The notes below the pieces were generated by a model that did not search any database, was not told the origin of the DNA, and saw nothing but the letters and a program-made list of their open reading frames with translations. 64,000 nucleotides of DNA from contig SVPC01000002.1 in assembly GCA_015066095.1 (NCBI GenBank), positions 1 to 64,000 of the forward strand, given 5' to 3'. The position numbers and the translations under genes are program-made. This stretch comes from Oscillospiraceae bacterium (GTDB lineage: Bacteria; Bacillota; Clostridia; Oscillospirales; Acutalibacteraceae). Below, piece after piece: positions 1-9,185 of the stretch (the first letter of the stretch is position 1; every line of letters begins with the position of its first letter).

Positions 1-1998
1 AGTACCTGCTGTGGAGATATATGATATAGACTCATCTGTAATAGTTGTAGTATCAGGTTTGTTTACAATCAACTGCAATGCGCCACCGATTGTAACAGTG
101 TTGTTGTTTTCTTTGAGTTTACCTAAAGTAACAGTATTAGCATCTTTAACTATAATGTTAAAGTTTGCGTTGTTAATAAGTTTTATCGTACCTTCATAGT
201 CAGCGGTAAAGCCCAACTTCGGAGTCATCGCCGCATTATTCAGTATGAGATTAACATCACCCGAATAGGTAATCGTGGAGTTGTTATTGTTTAAAAGTCT
301 AATGTTCTTATTGATATTTGAATTAATTGTAACAGTTTGACCGGCTGATGAATGATTTGCGTTGAAGATACCAAGTGCAAAAATATTGTTAGTTCCCAAT
401 GTACCTTCGCCAAATGTTATATTATTACCACCAAAGCAAAATGTACCATGATTATCTGTGTACGAAACAGTTACATTATTAAAATCAACATCGCCTGCGA
501 GAATTATACTTTTATTATACTTTAAAGTATATTTATTACTGCTATATGAACTTATAACAACTTTAAAAGCGTGAGCTGTAGCTTGGCTTGTAGTTGTATC
601 CGCAAACCAGGTAGCATTGCTAAGTAATACTATGTTTGCAGTATCTACACCAGTAAGCCCATCAGCGTTTGCAGCAATAATAGCTGCATCAACAGATGTG
701 TAAAGGGTAGAACTATCGGGAGTTGCGGTACCTGCTGTACCTACATAATAGGTTTTAGTTACTTTATTCCTTTCAGCAGTAAAGGTATATGTACCTGCAT
801 CGGGAATTGATACATAGTAGCCTTTACCCTGTTTTGTTACAACATTAGCGGTTACATCGTTACCACTGGCATCAGTAACCTTTAATGAATAAAATACATT
901 ATTAACATCAACTACATATTTACCTGCATCTGCAGCAACAGGCGAAATGACATCGTCAAATTCTGTACCGTTTTTGATGTAGTAGAAACCTTTACCATAA
1001 GTACCTGCTGTGGAGATATATGATATAGACTCATCTGTAATAGTTGTAGTATCAGGTTTGTTTACAATCAACTGCAATGCGCCACCGATTGTAGTGGTAA
1101 CTGCATTATTCGTGTTAGATAAAGTAACAGTTTTAGCATCTTTAACTATAATATTGTAGTTAAAGTTATCATTAACAATTACAGAACTACCTGTACCACT
1201 CGCGGTAAAGCCCAATGTCGGAGTCATAGCTGCATTATTCAGTATGAGATTAACATCACCCGAATATGTAATTTTACCGCTACTATAGTTACCTAGTCTT
1301 ATTTGTTTACTGGTAGATGCATTAATTAAAACAGTTTGACCGTCTGATGTACGGGATGAACCATCAAAATATCCCATTGCAAATCCATTGTTAGAACCTA
1401 ATGTACCTTCTCCAAAGGTTACATTATTACCACCGAAGTCAAACTCACCCCAGTTTTCTCCATACAAAACAGTTACATTTTCAAAATCAACATCGCCCGA
1501 TAGATGAAAATATTTATTATACTTTAAAGTATATTTATTGCTGCTATAAGAACTTATAACAACTTTAAAAGCGTGAGTTGTAGACTGGCTTGTAGTTGTA
1601 TCCGCAAACCAGGTAGCATTGCTAAGTAATACTATGTTTGCAGTATCACCTGCTTGGAGTTCATCAGCATTTGCAGCGATAATAGCCTCATCAACAGATG
1701 TGTAAAGGGTAGAACCGTCGGGAGTCTCGGTTCCTGCTGTACCTACATAATAGGTTAAATTAATGCCGGATTTCTTTTCGGCAATAATTGTATAAGCACC
1801 TGCTTCAAGGCTTGAAAGGTCAATATAACCATCTCGTTCGGTAGCAACAACTGCATCATTAGCATCAGTTGCCTTAACAGTCCAAACATTAGAGTTTAAA
1901 TTAACCTTATAACGACCTACAGTAGATGTAAAGTCAATAGCATCCTTTTTACCTGTAGCGTTGGTAATAAACCATTTTGTATTAGCAGTAACTTTTGT
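1..1998 (-). repeat. Tandem ~1.0-kb in-frame repeats within the beta-helix protein gene
   Basis: Bases 1-95 recur essentially unchanged at 1000-1094 (offset 999, a multiple of three). Other blocks, for example the one beginning at 601, recur at 1603 (offset 1002). The two units encode near-identical ~333-residue modules. Long stretches of exact identity suggest recent duplication or gene conversion, and more copies may lie beyond the window edge. Confidence 0.9.
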
Positions 1999-3909
1999 AA
2001 GGCTACTTGTACTATCAGAACTTAAACCTAAACCTGCAGAATCAATTACCTGCAAAGCACCGTTGATAGTAGCACCTTCTCCAGTATTATTTTGTGCAAA
2101 AGCAAAAGATTTGTGAGCATTTTTTAAATGAATATTTACATCAGTATAAGTAGCAGAACCCCATTCATTTGTAAACTGAACATATCTCACATTTGTGCTG
2201 TTAACAACCAAATTGATAGGTTCAACAAAAGTATGACGTCCATGGTTTATGCTGTTTAAATAAACTCTCTGATCTGCCGAAAAAGAAGAGTTAATCTCAA
2301 CAGTCTGACCATTATATTCAGTATTAGTAGTAGATGCATAGTAAAGTTTATATGCGATACCAGAGCAGTTGGTAATATTAACATCAGAATCAAATATAGC
2401 GCTTGTACCATTAAGAGAAAGACGATTAGAAGAAGGTAAAGTAATATTAACATTAGAATATCTTGCAGTAGTACCTGCGCCGCTGTTAGCAATCATATAA
2501 GAATCTTTATTATTATATGATACCGGTTTATCAACAGTTATTGTGGTTTTGGTGTTACTATCTGCAGATTCAACATGCAAATTGAACTTATATTCTGAAA
2601 TAGCGCCCGTATTAACAGCGGTACCCATTGTTTTTACATTAAGGGTATCAATATCAGTAAGGCCTGCATCTTTACCAAGCCCAATTGCCTCCATAATGGT
2701 GGTAACAGGACTGGTTTCACTGCCGTCACCAAAAGAGTTGCCGTCGGTAGCGCTAACATATACAACTTTGGTTTCGGGAGCTGTTTTTGTAACAGTAAAG
2801 TTATATGTACCTACACCATATTGAGTAAGATTAAGTAAAGCAGCTTCAGTAGTAGCATCAGCAGTAGCTACAACAACAGTGGGAGCATCTGCCTTGGCAA
2901 CGCTAACGCTATAACCTGCTTTTACTGCATATACACCAACAGTTTCGGTAAAGTCAAGCGCATTCTTAAATTCGGGTGTGGTATTGTTAAGAATCCACTT
3001 TGTAAAAGGTTGTGTTGTGGTTTCTCCATCAACAGTAACAGTGTTAACAATATTTTCAAGACCGCTTAAAGTAGCACCTGCGGAGTTGATAATCTGAATC
3101 TGTCCGTTTTCGATAAACTGTAAAAGATTTGCTGACTTAGCAAAAGTGATTGTATCGCCATTTTTAATATTGAAGTTTATCGCATTCTTAAAGGTTGTTG
3201 TATGGGTAGCGTTACCAGAACGGCCACCAAAGGTAATGGTTTGTGTGCCGCCTGCAACATCGTAAACCAAATCAAAACGGTTAGCAAATGTGGCACTATA
3301 AGCTTCCGCACCAAGATATAAATGAGTTACACTACTTTTTAGCACAATGTTTTGTATATCGGTTGCGGTAGTATTACCGGCCGCATTTTTACCTGCAATA
3401 TATCTAAATTGACTATATGTATCGGTATAACCTTCATCAATATAAAGGTCCTTATTACTTAAAATTAAAGGCTTGCTCGCATCACTAGAAGACATTTTAA
3501 CATCCTTAAAGGTTAAAGAACCTTTGCCATCAAAAGTCAAAGCACCTTTACTTTTAAGTACTGTGTTAGCAGCTTGACCAATCACCTTAACATCGCAATC
3601 AAAGGAGAAAGTATTGGATGAAGCATACCACATGTTTGTAGTTGCACCGTTGGGGTTAGAAGCATAGATTACAATAGTGTGACCGCTGATATTAAAGCCA
3701 TCTAACTTAGCCTGTGATATTACCTTTTCCACGGTCAAGAATGGGTAATCGACCGAGCCGTCACCCTCTGTGTCAGAACCTGTTGCACTTATATAGTATT
3801 CATGCATGGTTGTTTCTTCTGCATATGCTGTGATTGCTACTGAACAGCATGAAAAAACAATCATAACTGAAAGTACTATACTAAGCAGTTTGTAAATTTT
3901 GTTTTTCAT
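1..3909 (-). CDS. Very large secreted protein of repeated beta-helix-like units (5' part, runs off window)
   Basis: The frame is open from an ATG at 3909 (SD GGGAG just upstream) to the window edge, giving 1303 codons with no stop seen, so the C-terminus is missing. Residues 1-30 form a signal peptide (MKNKIYKLLSIVLSV, cleavage near AYA-EE). About four units follow, starting near residues 37, 378, 718 and 1053, each with a head motif like YYVGTAGTxTPDxSTLYTSV and then Asn/Thr/Val-rich beta strands, as in pectate-lyase-like parallel beta-helices (DUF1565-like head). The last two visible units are near-identical at DNA level. It is a paralogue of the protein at 4771-9129. The role is probably as a cell-surface or matrix protein, possibly glycan binding. 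That is inference, since no catalytic residues are recognisable. Confidence 0.8.
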   Translation of the reverse strand, partial: MKNKIYKLLSIVLSVMIVFSCCSVAITAYAEETTMHEYYISATGSDTEGDGSVDYPFLTVEKVISQAKLDGFNISGHTIVIYASNPNGATTNMWYASSNTFSFDCDVKVIGQAANTVLKSKGALTFDGKGSLTFKDVKMSSSDASKPLILSNKDLYIDEGYTDTYSQFRYIAGKNAAGNTTATDIQNIVLKSSVTHLYLGAEAYSATFANRFDLVYDVAGGTQTITFGGRSGNATHTTTFKNAINFNIKNGDTITFAKSANLLQFIENGQIQIINSAGATLSGLENIVNTVTVDGETTTQPFTKWILNNTTPEFKNALDFTETVGVYAVKAGYSVSVAKADAPTVVVATADATTEAALLNLTQYGVGTYNFTVTKTAPETKVVYVSATDGNSFGDGSETSPVTTIMEAIGLGKDAGLTDIDTLNVKTMGTAVNTGAISEYKFNLHVESADSNTKTTITVDKPVSYNNKDSYMIANSGAGTTARYSNVNITLPSSNRLSLNGTSAIFDSDVNITNCSGIAYKLYYASTTNTEYNGQTVEINSSFSADQRVYLNSINHGRHTFVEPINLVVNSTNVRYVQFTNEWGSATYTDVNIHLKNAHKSFAFAQNNTGEGATINGALQVIDSAGLGLSSDSTSSLTKVTANTKWFITNATGKKDAIDFTSTVGRYKVNLNSNVWTVKATDANDAVVATERDGYIDLSSLEAGAYTIIAEKKSGINLTYYVGTAGTETPDGSTLYTSVDEAIIAANADELQAGDTANIVLLSNATWFADTTTSQSTTHAFKVVISSYSSNKYTLKYNKYFHLSGDVDFENVTVLYGENWGEFDFGGNNVTFGEGTLGSNNGFAMGYFDGSSRTSDGQTVLINASTSKQIRLGNYSSGKITYSGDVNLILNNAAMTPTLGFTASGTGSSVIVNDNFNYNIIVKDAKTVTLSNTNNAVTTTIGGALQLIVNKPDTTTITDESISYISTAGTYGKGFYYIKNGTEFDDVISPVAADAGKYVVDVNNVFYSLKVTDASGNDVTANVVTKQGKGYYVSIPDAGTYTFTAERNKVTKTYYVGTAGTATPDSSTLYTSVDAAIIAANADGLTGVDTANIVLLSNATWFADTTTSQATAHAFKVVISSYSSNKYTLKYNKSIILAGDVDFNNVTVSYTDNHGTFCFGGNNITFGEGTLGTNNIFALGIFNANHSSAGQTVTINSNINKNIRLLNNNNSTITYSGDVNLILNNAAMTPKLGFTADYEGTIKLINNANFNIIVKDANTVTLGKLKENNNTVTIGGALQLIVNKPDTTTITDESISYISTAGT

Positions 3910-3999
3910 AAAATCTCCCTTTCCAAAACAAAATATTATAGATTTTTCACTCATCAAATCATAAAAGTATACAAAATGAGCGATTTTAATACATAATAA

Positions 4000-4028
4000 A
4001 TTATAAGGCATTTCGTACAAATTGTCAA
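4000..4028 (-). promoter_or_regulatory. Consensus sigma-A promoter for the repeat-protein gene
   Basis: On the minus strand TTGACA (4023-4028), a 17-base spacer and TATAAT (4000-4005) match the sigma-A consensus at all 12 positions. Transcription would start near 3993, leaving an ~84-nt leader before the ATG at 3909. The rest of the 3910-4175 gap is AT-rich and holds no gene. Confidence 0.85.
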
Positions 4029-4148
4029 TTGATTTTAATATCATTTATCATTTTTGTGCCTTTTGTCAAAAAACAATAGTTTTAATTAGGCATTTTGATA
4101 ATTTGATACATTTCGAGTGTTAAAATTTGTAAAATTGCACACAAAAAA

Positions 4149-4169
4149 GAACGACCTATGCGGTCGTTC
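4149..4169 (-). terminator. Palindrome GAACGACC/GGTCGTTC, terminator-like, REP-related
   Basis: A perfect 8-bp inverted repeat with a 5-base loop lies just past the stop of the transposase gene. On the minus strand it is followed by TTTTTT, so it can act as an intrinsic terminator. Its arms match the palindromes inside the transposase gene, so it may equally be a REP sequence lacking the TGTAGGG head. Confidence 0.65.
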
Positions 4170-4175
4170 AACACA

Positions 4176-4670
4176 TCATTCACCGTTAGGCGTTATTCCC
4201 AACTTTTGCGGGTTGTTTTCGATATATTCCCACGTTTCGTTGTAATCTAGCTCATTACGAATTATATGGTCGTAATAAGATTTTTGCCATAACTTTTTAT
4301 CAAAACTTTGTAGACCCGATTTTTTTACACCCTTGATGTAATCATTGGTTGTCATTGTTTTAAAAAATCGCATTACATCGTGTAGGGAACGACCTGCGTG
4401 TCGTTCCGTTATATTTACGATAAAATGTAAATGGTCAGGCATTATTACGTATTTATCAAACTTGATATTTGAAAATTTGTTTTCGGTTTCTTTTATCCAA
4501 TTATGAATGATTTGATTTTGAAGACACGGAACAACACACAGGTCGTTCCCTACATTTTCAATTCGGAATAAAGGTTTTCTATTTTGTGTACACAATGTCA
4601 CAAAATAACAACCTATTTCACCATAATCATAATTTTCTAATCGGTTTTGTTTTCTTTTCATCAATTCCAT
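4176..4670 (-). CDS. REP-associated tyrosine transposase (RAYT, Y1/HUH family)
   Basis: This 164-residue protein resembles IS200-like Y1 transposases of the RAYT group, which nick single-stranded REP hairpins. The HUH motif is visible in IMPDHLHFIV near residue 79. The catalytic tyrosine region is WQKSYYDHIIRNELDYNE, followed by WEYIENNP, close to the C-terminus. Length is typical of small RAYTs. The gene stands alone between two paralogous surface-protein genes with no second transposase gene. Two REP-like palindromes lie inside the frame, encoding VGNDLCVVP and TERHAGRSL, and a third lies just after the stop. The start at 4670 has a weak upstream GGTGA; the ATG at 4661 is an alternative. 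The frame looks intact, so it may be active. Confidence 0.85.
   Translation of the reverse strand: MELMKRKQNRLENYDYGEIGCYFVTLCTQNRKPLFRIENVGNDLCVVPCLQNQIIHNWIKETENKFSNIKFDKYVIMPDHLHFIVNITERHAGRSLHDVMRFFKTMTTNDYIKGVKKSGLQSFDKKLWQKSYYDHIIRNELDYNETWEYIENNPQKLGITPNGE
4381..4554. repeat. Inverted REP-like elements inside the RAYT gene
   Basis: The 14-mer TGTAGGGAACGACC at 4381-4394 is repeated in perfect inverted orientation at 4541-4554. Each copy opens an imperfect hairpin: GGAACGAC/GTCGTTCC at 4386-4407, and GGAACAAC/GTCGTTCC at 4528-4549. Two inverted REPs around a spacer is a REPIN-like arrangement, but here it lies within coding sequence and stays in frame. Confidence 0.75.
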
Positions 4671-4720
4671 AACATCACCAAAACAATAGATTTTTGCGTG
4701 GGTGTACTTAAATTACACAC

Positions 4721-4744
4721 AAGGGGAACCTTTCGGTTCCCCTT
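4721..4744. terminator. Strong hairpin at the end of the glycan-uptake operon
   Basis: AAGGGGAACC and GGTTCCCCTT form a 10-bp stem with a 4-base TTTC loop, 27 bp past the stop of the surface-protein gene. No clear T run follows on either strand, so it is either an atypical terminator or an RNA 3'-end stabiliser. Confidence 0.5.
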
Positions 4745-4770
4745 GCTGTAAATAATATTTAGTTTAAGGT

Positions 4771-7700
4771 TTATTCAGCCTTCTTCTTACGAAGAACGAG
4801 AAATACTACCAATCCACCAACTGCAAGTAATGCAACAATGGCTGCAATAATTATATAAATAACCCAACCAGTATTAACATTACCTGAATTAACAGGAGCA
4901 TCATACTTTAACTTAACGCTTCTGGTAACGCCTTCTTCAATTTCAATTTCACGGAAGAAATATTCAGAACCATCTTCGTTAATTGCATAAAGTTCGTAAG
5001 TACCAATAGGGACATTAGCAAAACCAAATGCACCCTTTTCATCGGTTACAACTTCGCCTACTCCCTTAAGAACAATCTTAAGTCCTTCAATAGTATCAAG
5101 TTGAGGTGTGTAAACAGTACCTGTAAAGCTACTGGTTGCACCTTCTGATATGTCGGTTTCAGTACTGTCGCCTGATAATTCGCCACCGAGAGCAGATGTA
5201 TCGGTTACAACATTAAATGTAACAACATCATCCTGTGCGATATAGCCCGAGAAACCGGTAGGAATCTTGGTAGTACCGTTTACAACATAAAGGTCGTAAT
5301 AACCGGTCATAATTTTACCAAAGTTGAAATTACCACTTGCATTGGTTCTTGCTGTGTAAGATTTAGCATCAGATACCAACAACATCTTTGCACCAACTAC
5401 GGGTTTACCGTTTTGGTCCTTAAATGTACCCTTAGCCTTAGCAAAGGTGGCAAACTTATCTTCTTCAAGTATGTCGTCCTTTTCCCACCATTCGCCATCA
5501 TTGGGGTTTTGAAGTTTTATAAGATGCTTAATGAACTCAGCGTCGTAGTTCATTATTTCTAATATTAAGGAACCGTTAGTCCAATAGGTTAAACCTTTGC
5601 CGCCCCTATCATCAGTGAAAACTCCACCCCAAAACTCGAAGTTTGCGGTTACACGATCAAGACCGTCGTAGAATTTCTGGTTGCCCTCAAACAAGTCAGT
5701 CTTAGTCTCGTCACCTTTCTTGTAAACTGTACGGTCGAACATTACACCTTCAGAATATGGAGCTAAATTCACAACAAAGAAAGCTACTTCGGTTCCATCT
5801 ATAGATTCATTTTTAGTGTCGGGGTCATAATTTTCAGGAACTGTAACCTCGGCAACTATTTCGTAATAGTCACCGACCTTCTTTTCGGAGATTATTACAG
5901 TATCTCCCATTTCTTCACGGCCACCATCTTTACGAAGTGTAGGTCTGCTATCTGAATAAAGTGAGGTATAAATGCTATATTCAAAGATGTAAGTTTCACC
6001 AGGTACTACTCTAGCGCGGGTACCAATATGCTGACCATTACCGGATAAAGAGAAATAAAGCATTTTGTGAGAATCATCGGTAAGAGGTGCAATTTCCTTA
6101 TCAGAAATAGTATAAGCACCTGGAGCCGAAGAAAAATCTACCACGCCACCTGTGTGTTCAACATTGTCTGCATTGAGTTGACGGCTATAAGCCTTAGCGC
6201 CGCCCTTAATGTCGAAGACACCCTTATTAGCGCTGAAAGATATAAAATCATCGTCAGAAGCTGCATTAGTAATATACCATTTACCACCTGCAACCTCAAG
6301 GTCGCTGAAGTTTTTGTAAACACCATATGGTAAAGTAACATTGCCGTCAACTATCATCTGAAGTGCACCGTTAAATGTAGCGCCCATTTGAGAAATATCG
6401 AAGCTGATAGTTTTAGCATTTTTAACAATAATATTGATGTTACCGTTATAAATATTGGGTCCGGTGGCCTGGTCATTACCACCAAACTTTAACGGAAGTG
6501 TTGATTCGGCGTTATCCAGATAGATATTGTAGTTGCCGGTTGATGTGTGATTGTGATAATGGGCATTAAAACCAAGTGAATTAGACTTAAAGTAACCCTC
6601 AATACGAATATCGACATCCTTAGTGTGCACAACACCGTGACCTGTTTTCCACAAATGAACTCTTGGAGCAACAAACTCAGCATCTTTTTCAATAGTCAAA
6701 TTATAATCGCAGATGATAAATGCATCGTACTGATGAGCTACAGTAAACTTAACATTGCGGAAAATGGCGTTTCCTGTAAGCTCTGCATTGTTACTGCCTT
6801 TATCAGAGGTTTGGAGGGTGCCGGGGTTACCATCTATTGTAGAAGTGATTATAGCCTGACAAGCAAAATTTGCAGGTTCGGTACCCCAATAAACAGTATT
6901 GCCACTGGGGATGTAAATGGTAGCAACGTCGATTGGAGTCAATCCATCCTGTGCAATAAGACGTGTTGCGTCAGCGTATGTTTTAACAGGGTTCTCCTTT
7001 GTACCTGCAGTTGCAGGACGTTCGCCTGATGCGATTGTGATACCATCGTTAGATACATAGTAATCCATGTAGATGGGGTCGCGTTCAATACGAACTTCAT
7101 AGAAACCTGCAGGAAGAGTAATTGTAGTACCTGTTTTATCAAAGGTGTACTCTTGCTGTGTATCCACATTCTTAGCAACAACATCGTGTTCTGGGTTGTC
7201 AAGATTTACTTTATAAGTACCAATAGTATCAGTAAATTCAAGCAAATTGCCGTTACCCGAAACGTTATTTATAAAATATAACTTATCAGCTGGAACATTT
7301 GTTAATTCACCTGTTTTTTCAGTAGGCAAAGCAGATGAATTAATAACCTGTAAACCTTTTTCAAAAGTAGCGCCGCCTATATTTATAAACTCGGCATTAT
7401 TAGCAGATTTAATATTAACATTAACTGCCTCTTTGAAAACTGTTTTGCCACTAGGTGCACTATTATAGTATGCATTAAAGCCTATTCTAGCGGTTGTAGC
7501 GGGAACATTACATTCTAAATCAACTACACCAGAATAGGTTAAATTTGCATAACTCCAGTTGGAAAGTCTGATAGAAGTTATAGTAGTTGGTTCAGTTGTG
7601 GCATTATAAATTAGCTTTTGACCGGGAACAGTCTTACCGGTTCTAGTATCACCAAAAACTAATGCACACTTTGTATGAGTATATTTAACAGTCGAACTAA

Positions 7701-9129
7701 TATTTACATTACCGTTTTGTAAATACAAAGCCTGATTCTCACTTGCCTTGTAAAGTTCTACATTGTCGTAGTTGGTCCAAGCGGTAGTGTTATTAGCAAT
7801 AGCATATTCTGCAGGGATACGGGTTTGAACTGCTGGGTCGTTGCCAGCAATATTCAAAGTGAACGCATAGTTAGGATATTCACCCTGAGGAACCTCATCA
7901 CCTATTAACTTAATGTTAACTATATCTCCTACAATTAAACCATCAGACAAAGCCTTGGTAATCGCAGCAGCAATTGAACCAATAGGGGTATCTTCAGATG
8001 TACCATCACCTGTTCCATCCTCTTCAACATAATATGTTTTTTCAACAGGAATCTTAGAAGCAGTAATGTTATATACACCTGCGGGAAGTGTAAGATAACC
8101 ATTTTCAGCATTGATTACAACACTAGAATCAGTAACAGATGTGGCCTTAACATTTTCAAAATCAGCGCTAACCTTAAATTTACCCTTTGTATCTGTTAAT
8201 TCAAAAAGGCTGTTAGCCTGAAGTTTGTTGTTAAGAACCCAAAGCTTACCAGAAGGAACCCTTGCAAGGTCGGTACCCTCAGCAGCAGTTACCTCGGTTG
8301 CAGTATGGTTGATAATCTGCATATAACCATCTTGACCAAAAACAGCATTATTTTTGTTATCAGAGAAAGTTACAGAAGCAGCAGCCTTAACAACTATGTT
8401 AAGCGCAGCATTATAGGTAACTGAACCATTATTATCACCATTACCATAAGCAAATACTGGTGTACCTGTACCTGCATTATAAACAATGTTAATATCTGCA
8501 TTATGAGTAATACTTGAAAAATGGTTTGAAATATTGAATGCATTAATAGGCATTTCAGATATAATTGTATATGGTGTATTAGTAACTTTTAGGACGCCAC
8601 TATCGTTACCACCGCCGTAGAAACCGGACTGTGAAGTATTACCAAGATAGCGAGTACCTTGCCCAAATGTCACATTGTGTCCGTTGGCGAAAATATATTT
8701 CCAACTCGAGCCGAAGTTAATACCTATATTCTTAAAATCGGTATCACCGCCCATATGGATTTGTTTGCCGGCACCAATGATAGCAGAACCATCTTTATTT
8801 TCTGACTGAACAATCAACTTGAAGTCGTGGGCAGTTAATTTATCTGAAGTATCAGCGCGCCAAGAAACATCGGTAGTTCCCAAAACCAGAGCGGTTACGA
8901 TATCACCTTCACCAAGGCCTTCAGCATTAGCAAGTTCAATAATCCTGTTAAGTGTTTTTACAGCCCTGAGTTTTTTGCTACCATCTCTGGAGTCGTTACC
9001 ACTCGATGCTACATAATAGGTCTTTTCTTCAGTTGCAGCAGAAACTGTATTAAAAACACAAAGACATGCCGAAAAGACAATTACGAGTGTAAGCAAAATG
9101 CTTAGCGCTTTGTAGATTTTCTTTTTCAT
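4771..9129 (-). CDS. Membrane-anchored beta-helix surface protein with Ig/carboxypeptidase-regulatory-like domains
   Basis: The start is the ATG at 9129 (MKKKIYKALS), which has AGGGGA upstream; a longer frame opens at 9159 without an SD. The 1452-residue protein has a signal peptide (to about residue 32, TVSA-AT) and three beta-helix-like units starting near residues 36, 365 and 690 with heads such as TYYVASSGNDSRDGS and TYYVEEDGTGDGT. A beta-sandwich region (~1010-1230) follows, then two CarboxypepD_reg/SpaA-like domains (~1230-1400), a transmembrane helix near the C-terminus, and a RKKK tail. No LPxTG motif is present, so it is probably held in the membrane rather than linked to peptidoglycan. 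It is the last gene of the AraC-flanked operon and a paralogue of the 1-3909 product. Glycan capture is inferred only. Confidence 0.8.
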   Translation of the reverse strand: MKKKIYKALSILLTLVIVFSACLCVFNTVSAATEEKTYYVASSGNDSRDGSKKLRAVKTLNRIIELANAEGLGEGDIVTALVLGTTDVSWRADTSDKLTAHDFKLIVQSENKDGSAIIGAGKQIHMGGDTDFKNIGINFGSSWKYIFANGHNVTFGQGTRYLGNTSQSGFYGGGNDSGVLKVTNTPYTIISEMPINAFNISNHFSSITHNADINIVYNAGTGTPVFAYGNGDNNGSVTYNAALNIVVKAAASVTFSDNKNNAVFGQDGYMQIINHTATEVTAAEGTDLARVPSGKLWVLNNKLQANSLFELTDTKGKFKVSADFENVKATSVTDSSVVINAENGYLTLPAGVYNITASKIPVEKTYYVEEDGTGDGTSEDTPIGSIAAAITKALSDGLIVGDIVNIKLIGDEVPQGEYPNYAFTLNIAGNDPAVQTRIPAEYAIANNTTAWTNYDNVELYKASENQALYLQNGNVNISSTVKYTHTKCALVFGDTRTGKTVPGQKLIYNATTEPTTITSIRLSNWSYANLTYSGVVDLECNVPATTARIGFNAYYNSAPSGKTVFKEAVNVNIKSANNAEFINIGGATFEKGLQVINSSALPTEKTGELTNVPADKLYFINNVSGNGNLLEFTDTIGTYKVNLDNPEHDVVAKNVDTQQEYTFDKTGTTITLPAGFYEVRIERDPIYMDYYVSNDGITIASGERPATAGTKENPVKTYADATRLIAQDGLTPIDVATIYIPSGNTVYWGTEPANFACQAIITSTIDGNPGTLQTSDKGSNNAELTGNAIFRNVKFTVAHQYDAFIICDYNLTIEKDAEFVAPRVHLWKTGHGVVHTKDVDIRIEGYFKSNSLGFNAHYHNHTSTGNYNIYLDNAESTLPLKFGGNDQATGPNIYNGNINIIVKNAKTISFDISQMGATFNGALQMIVDGNVTLPYGVYKNFSDLEVAGGKWYITNAASDDDFISFSANKGVFDIKGGAKAYSRQLNADNVEHTGGVVDFSSAPGAYTISDKEIAPLTDDSHKMLYFSLSGNGQHIGTRARVVPGETYIFEYSIYTSLYSDSRPTLRKDGGREEMGDTVIISEKKVGDYYEIVAEVTVPENYDPDTKNESIDGTEVAFFVVNLAPYSEGVMFDRTVYKKGDETKTDLFEGNQKFYDGLDRVTANFEFWGGVFTDDRGGKGLTYWTNGSLILEIMNYDAEFIKHLIKLQNPNDGEWWEKDDILEEDKFATFAKAKGTFKDQNGKPVVGAKMLLVSDAKSYTARTNASGNFNFGKIMTGYYDLYVVNGTTKIPTGFSGYIAQDDVVTFNVVTDTSALGGELSGDSTETDISEGATSSFTGTVYTPQLDTIEGLKIVLKGVGEVVTDEKGAFGFANVPIGTYELYAINEDGSEYFFREIEIEEGVTRSVKLKYDAPVNSGNVNTGWVIYIIIAAIVALLAVGGLVVFLVLRKKKAE

Positions 9130-9185
9130 AAAAATCCCCTTTTCTAAAAATTGAATCATTATATATTGGAAATATCGCTAGATAT

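Noticed and set aside
6625-7029. 134-codon frame on the plus strand
   Set aside because: It lies antisense within the 1452-residue surface-protein gene, has no SD and reads as unpatterned sequence.
9130-9159. Longer N-terminus for the surface protein
   Set aside because: The ATG at 9129 has a good SD and begins directly with a signal peptide; the extension has neither.
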